DNA of 50,081 bases from assembly GCA_016125385.1 (NCBI GenBank), contig WGLV01000053.1:1-50081 (forward strand). Reading direction: 5' to 3'. The notes under the pieces are model-generated. The model was not told where the DNA came from. It did no database searches and saw nothing but the letters and a program-made list of their open reading frames with translations. Shown piece by piece: positions 42,791 through 50,081 of this stretch (the first letter of the stretch is position 1; each line of letters starts with the position of its first letter). Source of the DNA: a bacterium. Its GTDB lineage: Bacteria; Hinthialibacterota; Hinthialibacteria; Hinthialibacterales; Hinthialibacteraceae. The translations under genes were made by a program, and so were the position numbers.

Positions 42791-43906
42791 TTAGAAGATT
42801 GACCAGTTCGATACGTCGGATACCACCGGCACCGCGACGCGGAAATTATCGACGAATACGAATTTCCCGCCGTCGTTCGCTCCATTGTTGGTGGAAATAT
42901 GCACCGCGATCCAGCCCGCCGGATCCATCAGATTCGCTTGATGCGGGGTGATATCGAACGAGAACAGCAGTTCTCGCCAATCGCTGGTCGCGCCTGAATA
43001 GCCCAGTTCCTTCGTCTCCGTCCAGACTTCCGAGTCGGTATTGTCGGTAATGCCCGATTGCACGGCGATACGCGATTGAATCCAGCCATCCGACATGGCT
43101 TCTGGAATGAAGACATCGAACAGAATTTCCTGAACTTCCGCCCAGCGATCGAAAGCGTTGATCGCGTCGCTGGTTTGTACGTTCCAGGCGTAACTGCTGT
43201 TCGCGGCGAATACCATGTAATTGCTGCCTTCTTTCGGCGTGGTTTCGCCAAGGCCGAGTTCTGCTATCTGGCCTTCATTGGTTTGCCAGCCCACCGGGAA
43301 ACCGGTATCCGGATCGGCTTCGTTAAAGCCGTAGACCAGCTTTTCTTCGACTTCAACCGTATCGGCGGGGCGCACCGCGTAAATATTATCGACATACACT
43401 TCGCCGTGGTTGGTTCCGGTTTCAGGGCAGATAAAACCGCCTACCCAGCCGACCGTCTTGATAAATTCGCTGTTAGCCAGCTTCCGGTCGATAGGAAAAA
43501 CCAGTTCCTGCCATTCCCCTTTAGCGGAGGCGTAAGCCATGCCGAGTATGTTGCCGTCAGCCAGGTCGAGGCGCATGCTCAGGTCGCCTTCGCATTCTTC
43601 TGAAAAGTAAACCCAGACGTGAATTTCACGCATCCCTGTCAGATCGACGCTCCCTGTGGGGAACGTCATGCTTGAGTATTTCCATGTTCCACCCAGGTTG
43701 TCGTAATTTACCGTCATCGCCCAATCGCCGTCGATCGGTTGAATGCCGGCGGGCATTTCTTCCACCAGCGTGAACTGGACGTTTCCGCCGGTCCACTGCC
43801 AGTCTTCGCCGTTTTCAAAACTGGTGATCGGAACGATTTGATCCTGGGCGGCCGCCATCATCAGCGGCAGAGTCATGAGGCAGAGCAGTATAAAACGTTT
43901 TTTCAT
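42791..43906 (-). CDS. secreted two-domain carbohydrate-binding-like protein
   Basis: The start is ATG (complement of 43904-43906) with GGGGAAG before it. The 371-residue protein has a signal peptide (MKKRFILLCLMTLPLMMAAAQ) and two jelly-roll-like domains of ~160 residues each, separated near residue 180 (SFENGEDWQWTGGNVQFTLVEEMP, REIHVWVYFSEECEGDLSMRLDLADG, GEVYVDNIYAVRP; then YGFNEADPDTGFPVGWQTNEG, QEILFDVFIPEAM, FVFVDNFRVAVP). The pattern of Asp/Asn-rich strands fits carbohydrate-binding modules. No catalytic domain is present. Confidence 0.65.
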   Translation of the reverse strand: MKKRFILLCLMTLPLMMAAAQDQIVPITSFENGEDWQWTGGNVQFTLVEEMPAGIQPIDGDWAMTVNYDNLGGTWKYSSMTFPTGSVDLTGMREIHVWVYFSEECEGDLSMRLDLADGNILGMAYASAKGEWQELVFPIDRKLANSEFIKTVGWVGGFICPETGTNHGEVYVDNIYAVRPADTVEVEEKLVYGFNEADPDTGFPVGWQTNEGQIAELGLGETTPKEGSNYMVFAANSSYAWNVQTSDAINAFDRWAEVQEILFDVFIPEAMSDGWIQSRIAVQSGITDNTDSEVWTETKELGYSGATSDWRELLFSFDITPHQANLMDPAGWIAVHISTNNGANDGGKFVFVDNFRVAVPVVSDVSNWSIF

Positions 43907-44220
43907 GTTTCTTCCCCTTTTTGATTGGAATGGCAACACAATCACAAGCGCAATTCTTACAAAAAAATCATAGAATAGATCGAACGAAAAGTCATCGGGA
44001 ATGTTGTAACTTTTTTATTTTCAATCTATTCATAAACCAAAGCGTTAACGAAATAAAGATGACTGACTGGTGAGACATCCGGGATGGTGCTACGCTTTTG
44101 GTCGGTCATGGTGCATCAAAACTTGCGGCTGACCGATACCTTCGGTGTGTGTAAACAGGCTGATTCTCAAAAGAAACGGTTCTTTGTGCTTTTGTTGAAA
44201 CTGCGGAAGGAGATTTTCCT
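43907..44220. other. non-coding divergent region
   Basis: 314 bases without a reading frame or strong hairpin, between the secreted protein gene (minus) and the quinone-oxidoreductase gene (plus). AT-rich near 43950-44020. It probably holds two divergent promoters. Confidence 0.45.
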
Positions 44221-45183
44221 ATGAAAGCCATTCGCGTTCATGAATTCGGCGATCCTCAGGTAATGAAATTTGAAGAAGTGGACGATTTGCATCCGGCTGC
44301 TGGGCAGTTGACGGTTCAGGTGAAAGCGGCGGGTATCAATCCGGTCGACACCTACATTCGATCAGGCGCCTACGTTCTCAAACCGCCATTGCCATACACG
44401 CCCGGTATGGACGCGGCGGGCGAGATTCTTGAAATCGGCGATGGCGTGACTCGATTTAAACCCGGTGACCGGGTGTATGTCGCGGGCAATCTGACCGGAG
44501 CGTATGCCGAGCAGTTGATATGCGGGGAGAATCAGGCTCAACCGCTCCCTGAAAACGTTACATTCGAACAAGGCGCCTGCGTTTACATTCCTTACGCGAC
44601 CGCGTTTCGAGCGCTGTTTCACAAGGCGAAAGCACGGCCGGGAGAAACTCTGTTGATCCACGGCGCCAGTGGCGGCGTGGGCGTAGCCGCCACCCAGATC
44701 GCCCGTGCGGCGGGCATGCGCGTCATAGGAACCGCCAGCACGGATAAAGGGAAACAACTGGTTCTTGACCAGGGCGCCCATCTTGTCGTCGATCACTCTC
44801 AGGATGGATATGAAAACGAAATTCTCGAATGGACCGGCGGACGCGGCGTCCATGTCGTGCTGGAAATGCTCGCCAATGTCAATCTCAAGCGTGACCTCCA
44901 ACTCATTGCTTTGCGTGGCCGCATTGTGGTGATCGGAAGCCGCGGCGCCATCGAATTTGAACCCCGTGCGATTATGGGCAAGGAAGCGAACATAGTGGGA
45001 ATGGTGATCATGACCACGCCTGAAAACGAGATGGCTGAAATTCATGCTGGTCTGGTGGCGGGGCTGGCGAATGGAACCCTGCGCCCCATCGTGGGGAAAA
45101 CTTTCCCGCTTGCGGAAGCCTTCAAAGGCCATTCCGCTGTCATGGAACGCGGCGCCTATGGCAACATCGTCCTCACCGCGTGA
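44221..45183 (+). CDS. quinone oxidoreductase-like MDR enzyme
   Basis: ATG 44221 has GGAAGGAG at 44203-44210. The 320-residue protein belongs to the medium-chain dehydrogenase family without zinc: MKAIRVHEFGDPQVMKFEEVDDL, AGINPVDTYIRSGAY, PYTPGMDAAGEILEIGDGVTRFKPGDRVY, then the NADP-binding segment LLIHGASGGVGVAATQIARAAGMRVIGTAST and GAHLVVDHSQDGYENEI. These are hallmarks of NADPH:quinone oxidoreductase/zeta-crystallin-type enzymes. It stands alone and is closed by a terminator. Confidence 0.92.
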   Translation: MKAIRVHEFGDPQVMKFEEVDDLHPAAGQLTVQVKAAGINPVDTYIRSGAYVLKPPLPYTPGMDAAGEILEIGDGVTRFKPGDRVYVAGNLTGAYAEQLICGENQAQPLPENVTFEQGACVYIPYATAFRALFHKAKARPGETLLIHGASGGVGVAATQIARAAGMRVIGTASTDKGKQLVLDQGAHLVVDHSQDGYENEILEWTGGRGVHVVLEMLANVNLKRDLQLIALRGRIVVIGSRGAIEFEPRAIMGKEANIVGMVIMTTPENEMAEIHAGLVAGLANGTLRPIVGKTFPLAEAFKGHSAVMERGAYGNIVLTA

Positions 45184-45209
45184 TCGAATCCGAGTTTATA
45201 AAAACAAGA

Positions 45210-45242
45210 AAAACTCCCTGTATATTCAAGGAGTTTTTTTTT
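45210..45242 (+). terminator. intrinsic terminator after the oxidoreductase
   Basis: AAAACTCC (45210-45217) pairs with GGAGTTTT (45230-45237) around a 12-base loop, followed by a T-tract to 45242. Confidence 0.85.
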
Positions 45243-45300
45243 GTTCTTCATACTGAGGCATTCTTGTATAGTAAGTCATTCACTACGCTGGAGGTGATGA

Positions 45301-45921
45301 GTGGCGAATCGCAAGGGTTTCACATTAATCGAACTCCTGATCGTGGTTGCGATCATAGGAATTCTGGCTGCGATCGCGGTCCCCAACTTCCTCAATGCTC
45401 AGGTTCGAGCCAAGGTATCGCGGGCGCTCGCTGATTTACGCTCCATCCGAACAGCGCTGGGAATGTACCAGATCGATAACAACCGCTATATCAATGATCC
45501 CTCCGAATGGGCCGCCGCGGGGATCTACCAACGCGGTTTTCAGGTCTGGTCTCCGTTGACGACGCCAACGGCGTATCTGAATGGCGGCGCCTTTTTCGAT
45601 CCTTTCGTCCCGCAGGATAACGAAATCTCTGGCGCCGCGTGGGAAGCGGTGATGGATGGCGTCTATCACTGGCGCAACATCGACGTCATGAGGCGCGATA
45701 ACTTGCAGGGCGGCGCGCAGAATTCTCATCCCACCGCCGCGTACGTCGCGCGCAGCCCCGGCCCCGACCGCTGGTACATCCAGTCGCCTCAACGCCTGAT
45801 GAACTGGATGGCGTATGACTCAACCAACGGCCTTATCAGTATCGGAGACATCATGACGACCGATGGCGGAATATTGGGACAAGGCTTTCAGGGACAGGAT
45901 GGAACGCCGGGTAATTTCTGA
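45301..45921 (+). CDS. type II secretion/type IV pilin-like pseudopilin
   Basis: GTG 45301 has GGAGGTGATGA just before it. The 206-residue protein has the prepilin leader MANRKG and the cleavage and helix motif FTLIELLIVVAIIGILAAIAVPNFLNAQVRAK, then a beta-rich C-terminal part with SRALADLRSIRTALGMYQIDNNRYINDP and PGPDRWYIQSP. It is processed by prepilin peptidase and built into a pseudopilus or surface filament. Many copies of this type occur in genomes of related uncultured bacteria as secreted-protein carriers. No secretion genes adjoin it. Confidence 0.9.
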   Translation: MANRKGFTLIELLIVVAIIGILAAIAVPNFLNAQVRAKVSRALADLRSIRTALGMYQIDNNRYINDPSEWAAAGIYQRGFQVWSPLTTPTAYLNGGAFFDPFVPQDNEISGAAWEAVMDGVYHWRNIDVMRRDNLQGGAQNSHPTAAYVARSPGPDRWYIQSPQRLMNWMAYDSTNGLISIGDIMTTDGGILGQGFQGQDGTPGNF

Positions 45922-46021
45922 GAAAACTCAAACCATTAATACTGATTCGCATACTCGACCACTCATGCCTCAGCGACCAACGGGAACGCTTGGTGCTCGG
46001 AATCCCAAATACCAGAAGGTC
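45922..46021. other. short gap before the repeat array
   Basis: 100 bases between the pseudopilin stop codon and the first array unit. No gene, hairpin or T-tract is seen. With the array that follows it makes up a 553-base stretch without genes between convergent genes. Confidence 0.4.
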
Positions 46022-46474
46022 GGCACTGCCAGAAAGGATTTCAAGATTCGCAAAGTTGATTTCGCCCCGCGAGCATCCGGCCCAACGAGGCCGCTGGATG
46101 CTGTAGTGGAGCCTCATTTCAAACAGGGGACTGGCACTGCCGGAAGTCTTTCAAGATTCATGAAATTGAATTTCTTCTGAGAACATCCGGCCCAACGAGG
46201 CCGCTGGATTCTGTAGTGGATTCTCATTTCAAACAGGCGGATGGCACTGCCGGAAGTCTTTCAAGATTCGTAAAATTGATTTCGCCCCGCGATCATCCGG
46301 CCTAACGAGGCCGCTGGATTCTGTAGTGGATTCTCATTTCAAACAGGGGACTGGCACTGCCAGGAAGTATTTCAAGATTCGTAAAATTGATTTCGCCCCG
46401 CGATCATCCGGCCCAACGAGGCCGCTGGATACTGTAGTGGATCCTTATTTCAAACAGGGGACTGGCACTGCCAG
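46022..46474 (-). repeat. tandem array of four ~110-bp repeats
   Basis: GGCACTGCC recurs at 46022, 46133, 46243, 46353 and 46464, giving four units of 111, 110, 110 and 111 bases. Each unit carries TTTCAAGATTC, GATTTCGCCCCGCGA, CATCCGGCCCAACGAGGCCG (hairpin CGGCC-CAACGA-GGCCG), CTGTAGTGGA and CTCATTTCAAACAG. The last unit ends in the palindrome CTGGCA-C-TGCCAG (46462-46474), which abuts the stop codon of the next gene (46475-46477). The same family forms the pair at 19157-19332. The units are nearly identical, so they expanded recently by tandem duplication. The length and lack of spacers exclude CRISPR. Confidence 0.9.
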
Positions 46475-46918
46475 CTAGAAGCCGACGCCGACCGTGCTGG
46501 CGGGTGGAACGACGTTCACCATCGCGTCCGCGCTGGAAGTGTTCCCTTTTGAGTCCGTAGCGGTGAGATGGTAGGTGTGCAGACCATATTCCGTAACGCC
46601 GTCGTATTCCTTTTCGAATGTTTTACTGTCGCCCTCGAACGGCGTCTTCACTTCTTTGCCGTCAACAATGAATTTTACGCTTTTCAATCCGTCGGGATCG
46701 TCGGCAAATAGATACAGCTTGTATGGATCGTTCCCGGTGAGTTGTTTTCGTTGTGCGAAGATTTTCGAGGCGGCGTAGATGATGGGATTTTGACGGCCTT
46801 TTTGCGTGGTGGAGCCCAGGTATTGTACGCTGGTATAGGGTTTGTTCGTCCAGAACGCGAGCCCACCGATGATGGCGCCGATGATCACAACCCAAACTAT
46901 CACTTTTTTCATCTTCAT
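46475..46918 (-). CDS. membrane-anchored protein with Ig-like domain
   Basis: The 147-residue protein has an N-terminal membrane anchor (MKMKKVIVWVVIIGAIIGGLAFW) and an Ig-like/cadherin-like beta domain (DPYKLYLFADDPDGLKSVKFIVDGKEV, VTEYGLHTYHLTATDSKGNTSSADAMVNVVPP). It looks like a surface-exposed or periplasmic adhesive module. The stop codon is followed at once by the tandem repeat array. No partner gene is adjacent on its strand. Confidence 0.6.
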   Translation of the reverse strand: MKMKKVIVWVVIIGAIIGGLAFWTNKPYTSVQYLGSTTQKGRQNPIIYAASKIFAQRKQLTGNDPYKLYLFADDPDGLKSVKFIVDGKEVKTPFEGDSKTFEKEYDGVTEYGLHTYHLTATDSKGNTSSADAMVNVVPPASTVGVGF

Positions 46919-47150
46919 TGGATTGTCTCCCGTTCGGTCGCTATCGAAGTTGTCAGTGTTTCTTGTTGTATTGGCCTCTGATGAAATCGCCGATTTTCAA
47001 TAGGAAATGAAAATTTCGGCGCGATTGGTCAAAATGTCGATTTGGCGACTCGTCTAGCTTGTCATAACTGAACGACTCCCGCAATCGCAAATTGTAAAAA
47101 GTTGTATTTTGAGTGGAAGTAAGATGAAATAAGCGGAATAGCCGCCTGAC

Positions 47151-48350
47151 TTATCCTTTTACGACCGCAATCGGTTCCAGCCGATACAAAGGCTCAACCA
47201 GATGTTGTTGTTTTTGCATTACGTCTTCTATGTCTTTGTATGCGGCGGGGGCTTCATCAATGATGTTGTTCATCTTGGGGGTTGCGACGATCACGTTGCC
47301 GATCTGCCGATGAAAGTCATCTCTGGAGATTTCCCGTTTCGCCTGCAATCGTCCCATACATCGTCCCGCTCCGTGTGAGCAGGAGGTGAATGAATCCGCG
47401 AATCCTTTGCCGCGGCCGATGTAACTGCACGTTCCCATGGAACCGGGAATCGTGACCGTTTCGCCATCCAGCGCTCTCACCGCGCCTTTGCGATGGACCA
47501 GAACGCGCTCGCCGAAGTGCGTTTCCCACGCGGCGTAATTGTGATGAGTGCGCACTTCCATCGTTTTCCGCACGGGACGCGAAAACACCGCCTCCATGAT
47601 CTCAAACACGCGCTCCAGCATGTGCAACCGGTTCTGCATGGCGAAATCCATCGCCCACTGCATCTCATCCAGATACCGTTGCGCCTCCGGCAGGTCCAGC
47701 GGGAGATAGGCGTAATCGCCAGGAAACGATGAGCCGTGAGATTGACAGTATTCCTTCGCGAGTTTGTGATAATGATTGGCGATGGTGTAGCCGATGTTGC
47801 GCGATCCGGAGTGCAGCATCACCCACAGCCGCCCGTCCTGATCGCTTTGAAACTCGATGAAGTGATTCCCCCCGCCCAAGGTTCCCAGCTGGTAAGGAAC
47901 CTCGTCCGCGTGTTCGGCGGCGATCGGCATGCGCTGTTTCAGCGCCGCCTTGCGCTTTCCTTTCGCCTGAACGCGTTCGACCACTTCGTCTTCTTGTGGC
48001 TCTTTGTGCCATTCAAACCCGACCGGAATCGAGTGCAGAATCGTCTCCGCCAGCAATTCAAATTCGCTCCGTACATCGTGACGCGTAATGTCGGTTTGCG
48101 CGGCCACCATCCCGCAGCCGATATCGACGCCGACCGCGTTGGGCATCACGGCGCCTTTCAGCGCCATGACGCCGCCCACCGGCATCGCATAGCCCTGGTG
48201 GGCGTCCGGCATCAGGGCGATGTGATGAAAGGCGTGCGGCAGCTTCGCGCACCATTCCGCCTGCTCGCGTGCGCCGCTCTCCACCTCATCCAGATAGAAC
48301 TGAATGGGGATGCCTTCGGTAGGATGGAACTCGCGTTCTCTCGTCGTCAT
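47151..48350 (-). CDS. rtcB: RNA 3'-phosphate/5'-hydroxyl ligase RtcB
   Basis: The 399-residue protein has the RtcB signature: MPDAHQGYAMPVGGVMALKGAVMPNAVGVDIGCGM (metal ligands include Asp76 and Cys79), GTLGGGNHFIEF, MLHSGSRNIGY, GSMGTCSYIGRGKGFADSFTSCSHGAGRCM with the guanylylated His. It joins RNA ends with a 2',3'-cyclic phosphate or 3'-phosphate and a 5'-OH using GTP and Mn2+. It is typical of RNA repair and stress operons; here it lacks rtcA and rtcR neighbours. Confidence 0.95.
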   Translation of the reverse strand: MTTREREFHPTEGIPIQFYLDEVESGAREQAEWCAKLPHAFHHIALMPDAHQGYAMPVGGVMALKGAVMPNAVGVDIGCGMVAAQTDITRHDVRSEFELLAETILHSIPVGFEWHKEPQEDEVVERVQAKGKRKAALKQRMPIAAEHADEVPYQLGTLGGGNHFIEFQSDQDGRLWVMLHSGSRNIGYTIANHYHKLAKEYCQSHGSSFPGDYAYLPLDLPEAQRYLDEMQWAMDFAMQNRLHMLERVFEIMEAVFSRPVRKTMEVRTHHNYAAWETHFGERVLVHRKGAVRALDGETVTIPGSMGTCSYIGRGKGFADSFTSCSHGAGRCMGRLQAKREISRDDFHRQIGNVIVATPKMNNIIDEAPAAYKDIEDVMQKQQHLVEPLYRLEPIAVVKG

Positions 48351-48371
48351 TCAATCCGCCCAGAAAAATCA

Positions 48372-48402
48372 AACGTCTCATTCCTTGGTGAAATGAGACG
48401 TT
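48372..48402 (-). terminator. hairpin terminator between the DedA-like gene and rtcB
   Basis: AACGTCTCATT (48372-48382) pairs with AATGAGACGTT (48392-48402), an 11-bp perfect stem with a 9-base loop. On the minus strand it is followed by TGATTTTTC, a modest T-run. It lies behind the DedA-like gene and 22 bases before the rtcB start. Confidence 0.7.
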
Positions 48403-48451
48403 GGTGTGAGTGAATTCAGTGTACCGCAAATCAAATATCGTGAAATGGAGT

Positions 48452-49078
48452 TCAACTTTCGTCATGGTGGGGCTTGATCCAGCGGATCGCCACGAAACCT
48501 AGAATACCCAGAATCAGCATGACGCCAAGAAAAATATCCATGCGTCCCAGCAGCGGTTTCGCCGATTCGCCGAAGAAATACAAAACCGTTCCTACCAGAA
48601 AAAAACGTCCGCCACGGCCTAAAACCGAAACCATCATGAATCGGGCGAAGTGGATCTTGCAGACCCCTCCGGTGATGGTGAATACTTTATAGGGCAGGGG
48701 AGTGAACGCCGCCGCCAGCACGATCCAGTAGTCGTACTTGTTGTACAGCGCTTCCACTTTCTCAAACTTCTCCTCGGTGAACAGCCAGCTCGTCCATCCT
48801 GAATTCGCCAGCCACTTCACCAATGGACGCCCGCCCAGCAGGCCGATCCAGTAGCCAGCCGCCGCGCCCAGAACCGACGCAACCGTCATGATCGCCGCCA
48901 GCGTGTACGCCGTCTTGGGAAAGGTAACCCCCATCACGATAAAAGGGATATCGGGTGGAATCGGAAAAAACGAAGACTCCGCGAATGAGATAGCCGCCAG
49001 CGACCACAGCGCGTGGTCGGTGAACTGGCCGTTTTGAATGACGAGCGAGATCGTCCAGTCTTTCAGTTCCGTGAACAA
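48452..49078 (-). CDS. DedA/VTT-family membrane protein (YqaA-like)
   Basis: TTG (complement of 49076-49078) has AGGAG nine bases ahead. The 208-residue protein has about five membrane helices and the VTT/DedA pattern SFAESSFFPIPPDIPFIVMGV, GAAAGYWIGLLGGRPLVKWL, AAFTPLPYKVFTITGGVCKIHFARFMMVSVLGRGGRFFLVG. DedA proteins are thought to transport or flip lipids and affect membrane stress. Together with surE upstream it forms a minus-strand pair that is common in many bacteria. Confidence 0.9.
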   Translation of the reverse strand: MFTELKDWTISLVIQNGQFTDHALWSLAAISFAESSFFPIPPDIPFIVMGVTFPKTAYTLAAIMTVASVLGAAAGYWIGLLGGRPLVKWLANSGWTSWLFTEEKFEKVEALYNKYDYWIVLAAAFTPLPYKVFTITGGVCKIHFARFMMVSVLGRGGRFFLVGTVLYFFGESAKPLLGRMDIFLGVMLILGILGFVAIRWIKPHHDES

Positions 49079-49142
49079 GGATTTGGCTCCTGATGAAAAA
49101 TGCGGCCTCGCGAGAGGCGGGAAGGGGTATGTAACCCCAAAT

Positions 49143-49913
49143 TCACGGTAAATTCAAATCCCAGCGGTCCAGTTCGGGGATGGCGTGATGCTGGGTGAAA
49201 TCCTGTCCCAGCGGCGTGATCGAAATCTTGTTCTGTTCCAGCGCGTGAAAATCGTCGCCTTCCGCCTTGACCCAGGTAGGCGCCTCGCCGCCGATCCAGA
49301 AATATTCCTTCCCTTGGGGATCGACCCGCCGGATGATGGTGTCGCGATAGATGCGTTGCCCCAGCCGCGTCGCTACGGCGCCCCGCATTTCCTCGTAGGG
49401 GACGTTTGGAATGTTCACGTTCAGAAACGTTCCGGCGGGCGTCGTTTTCTCCATCATCATCTTCACCACCGCCTTCGCCGCGCGCGCCGCGTCAGCGAAG
49501 TGCATGACTTCGCCTGGCTTGGTCAGGTTGAGCGAAAACGCCGCCGAGGGCAGTCCGCACAGATGCCCTTCATGCGCCGCCGCCACCGTGCCCGAGTACA
49601 CCGTGTCGATGCCCAGATTGGGGCCGCGGTTGATGCCCGAGACGACGAAGTCCGGCTTATGTTCGAGATAGCCCCGCGCGCCGAACATCACGCAATCCGC
49701 CGGAGTCCCGTCGATCATGTACACCCGTTCGCGCAGGTGATGCGCGCGAATCGGATGGTTCATGGTGAATGAGTGCGACACCGCGCTGCGCTCGCGGTCG
49801 GGCGCGATGATCCACACTTCGCCGAGTTCCTCCAGCGCGTCCGCCAGCGCCTGAATCCCCGGCGAATGAATGCCGTCGTCGTTGGTGACCAGTATTCGTT
49901 TCCGTTCGCTCAT
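49143..49913 (-). CDS. surE: 5'/3'-nucleotidase SurE
   Basis: The start is taken as ATG 49913 (MSERKRILVTNDDG); an ATG four codons upstream is also possible. The 256-residue protein has the metal-binding VTNDDGIHSPGI (Asp12 and Asp13), DRERSAVSHSFTMNHPIR, GTPADCVMFGARGYL and VVSGINRGPNLGIDTVYSGTVAAAHEG. SurE removes phosphate from nucleoside monophosphates and polyphosphate and is involved in stationary-phase survival. The double-hairpin repeat (49942-50069) lies directly in front of it on the same strand. Confidence 0.95.
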   Translation of the reverse strand: MSERKRILVTNDDGIHSPGIQALADALEELGEVWIIAPDRERSAVSHSFTMNHPIRAHHLRERVYMIDGTPADCVMFGARGYLEHKPDFVVSGINRGPNLGIDTVYSGTVAAAHEGHLCGLPSAAFSLNLTKPGEVMHFADAARAAKAVVKMMMEKTTPAGTFLNVNIPNVPYEEMRGAVATRLGQRIYRDTIIRRVDPQGKEYFWIGGEAPTWVKAEGDDFHALEQNKISITPLGQDFTQHHAIPELDRWDLNLP

Positions 49914-49941
49914 GTCTTTTCTCATAGATTGGACGTGTCTG

Positions 49942-50069
49942 TGTCTAGCCCCGTTTTTTTGATCCAGTTGAAGTGAGAGTTTTTGCGTTGTTCTTATGCT
50001 TGTGAATCCTGTGAGGAAACGAGCGCGCTCGTTTCCTCAAGCGGCTGTGGACAAACCGGAGGCTTGTCC
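49942..50069 (-). repeat. 127-bp double-hairpin dispersed repeat, copy 2
   Basis: Read on the minus strand, hairpin A (50048-50070) has TGGACAA/TTGTCCA flanking a short loop. Hairpin B (50012-50039) is a perfect 28-base palindrome, TGAGGAAACGAGCG|CGCTCGTTTCCTCA. The conserved boxes GGATTC, CATAAG, CACTTCAACTGGAT and GGGGCTAGACA follow, ending at 49942. Copy 1 lies at 955-1081 on the other strand. The last conserved base is about 28 bases before the surE start used here, so the element could lie in the surE leader. Confidence 0.75.
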
Positions 50070-50081
50070 AAGGGACTCGTG

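Noticed and set aside
44362-45132. 256-codon open frame opposite the oxidoreductase
   Set aside because: Shadow of a clear MDR-family gene; composition is non-biological and no start site is seen.
45863-46180. Open frame running through the first repeat unit
   Set aside because: It starts inside the pseudopilin gene in another frame and its product has no composition or start signal typical of a gene.
46022-46474. CRISPR array
   Set aside because: Units are ~110 bases and almost identical throughout, with no unique spacers and no cas genes nearby.

Overview
The window is about 50 kb of a bacterial chromosome with moderate GC content and dense, mostly Shine-Dalgarno-led genes. No rRNA is present, so the lineage can only be guessed. 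The secreted-protein repertoire (pseudopilin with a GFTLIE cleavage motif, CotH/lamin-tail protein, DUF5060, BNR and GH172-like carbohydrate-active proteins), an RtcB ligase, a YpdA-type flavoprotein and ribosomal proteins with long low-complexity tails suggest an uncultured Gram-negative-type lineage near the PVC/Sumerlaeota/Hinthialibacterota-like groups. This is inference from gene content only.

Left end (1-7242): a broken TolC-type gene, a 525-bp non-coding stretch with a structured repeat, and then an integrative element. The element carries a VirD4/TraG-like ATPase, an unknown protein, a TOTE-type archaeo-eukaryotic primase, two small proteins (one a possible excisionase) and a tyrosine recombinase whose reading frame ends inside a tRNA-Arg gene. 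Its left attachment site was not found. The primase plus coupling ATPase without a visible relaxase or helicase is the least explained gene set here.

Core genes (7.4-18.9 kb): a GH172-like lipoprotein with a DUF488 gene, a methyltransferase, a PabB-PabC fusion, two very small genes (one with its own promoter and terminator), a YpdA-like reductase, the rpsF-ssb-rpsR-rpsT ribosomal operon, ispD and ispE of the MEP pathway, and a NeuD/PglD-like acyltransferase.

Middle (19-31 kb): a VC_2705/ActP-type sodium:solute symporter with its DUF4212 partner, a hybrid PAS histidine kinase, a Wzy-like polymerase, a Tat-exported aldo/keto reductase, an ABC-F ATPase, a hicBA toxin-antitoxin pair and a receiver-like protein of unknown role.

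Right part (31-50 kb): mainly surface and polysaccharide functions. These are a 1022-residue secreted fibronectin-type protein, a DUF5060-ThuA-BNR operon, a STAS-like/receiver protein beside a MotA-like membrane protein, a CotH-kinase/lamin-tail protein, a two-domain secreted protein, a quinone-oxidoreductase-like enzyme, a pseudopilin, then RtcB, a DedA-like protein and SurE.

Two repeat families stand out and are not explained by any gene. One is a ~127-bp double-hairpin element present in opposite orientation at the two ends of the window, with compensatory base changes in a stem. The other is a ~104-111-bp repeat that occurs as a pair (19.2 kb) and as a four-unit tandem array (46.0-46.5 kb). 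In both places it sits directly against the stop codon of a minus-strand gene.
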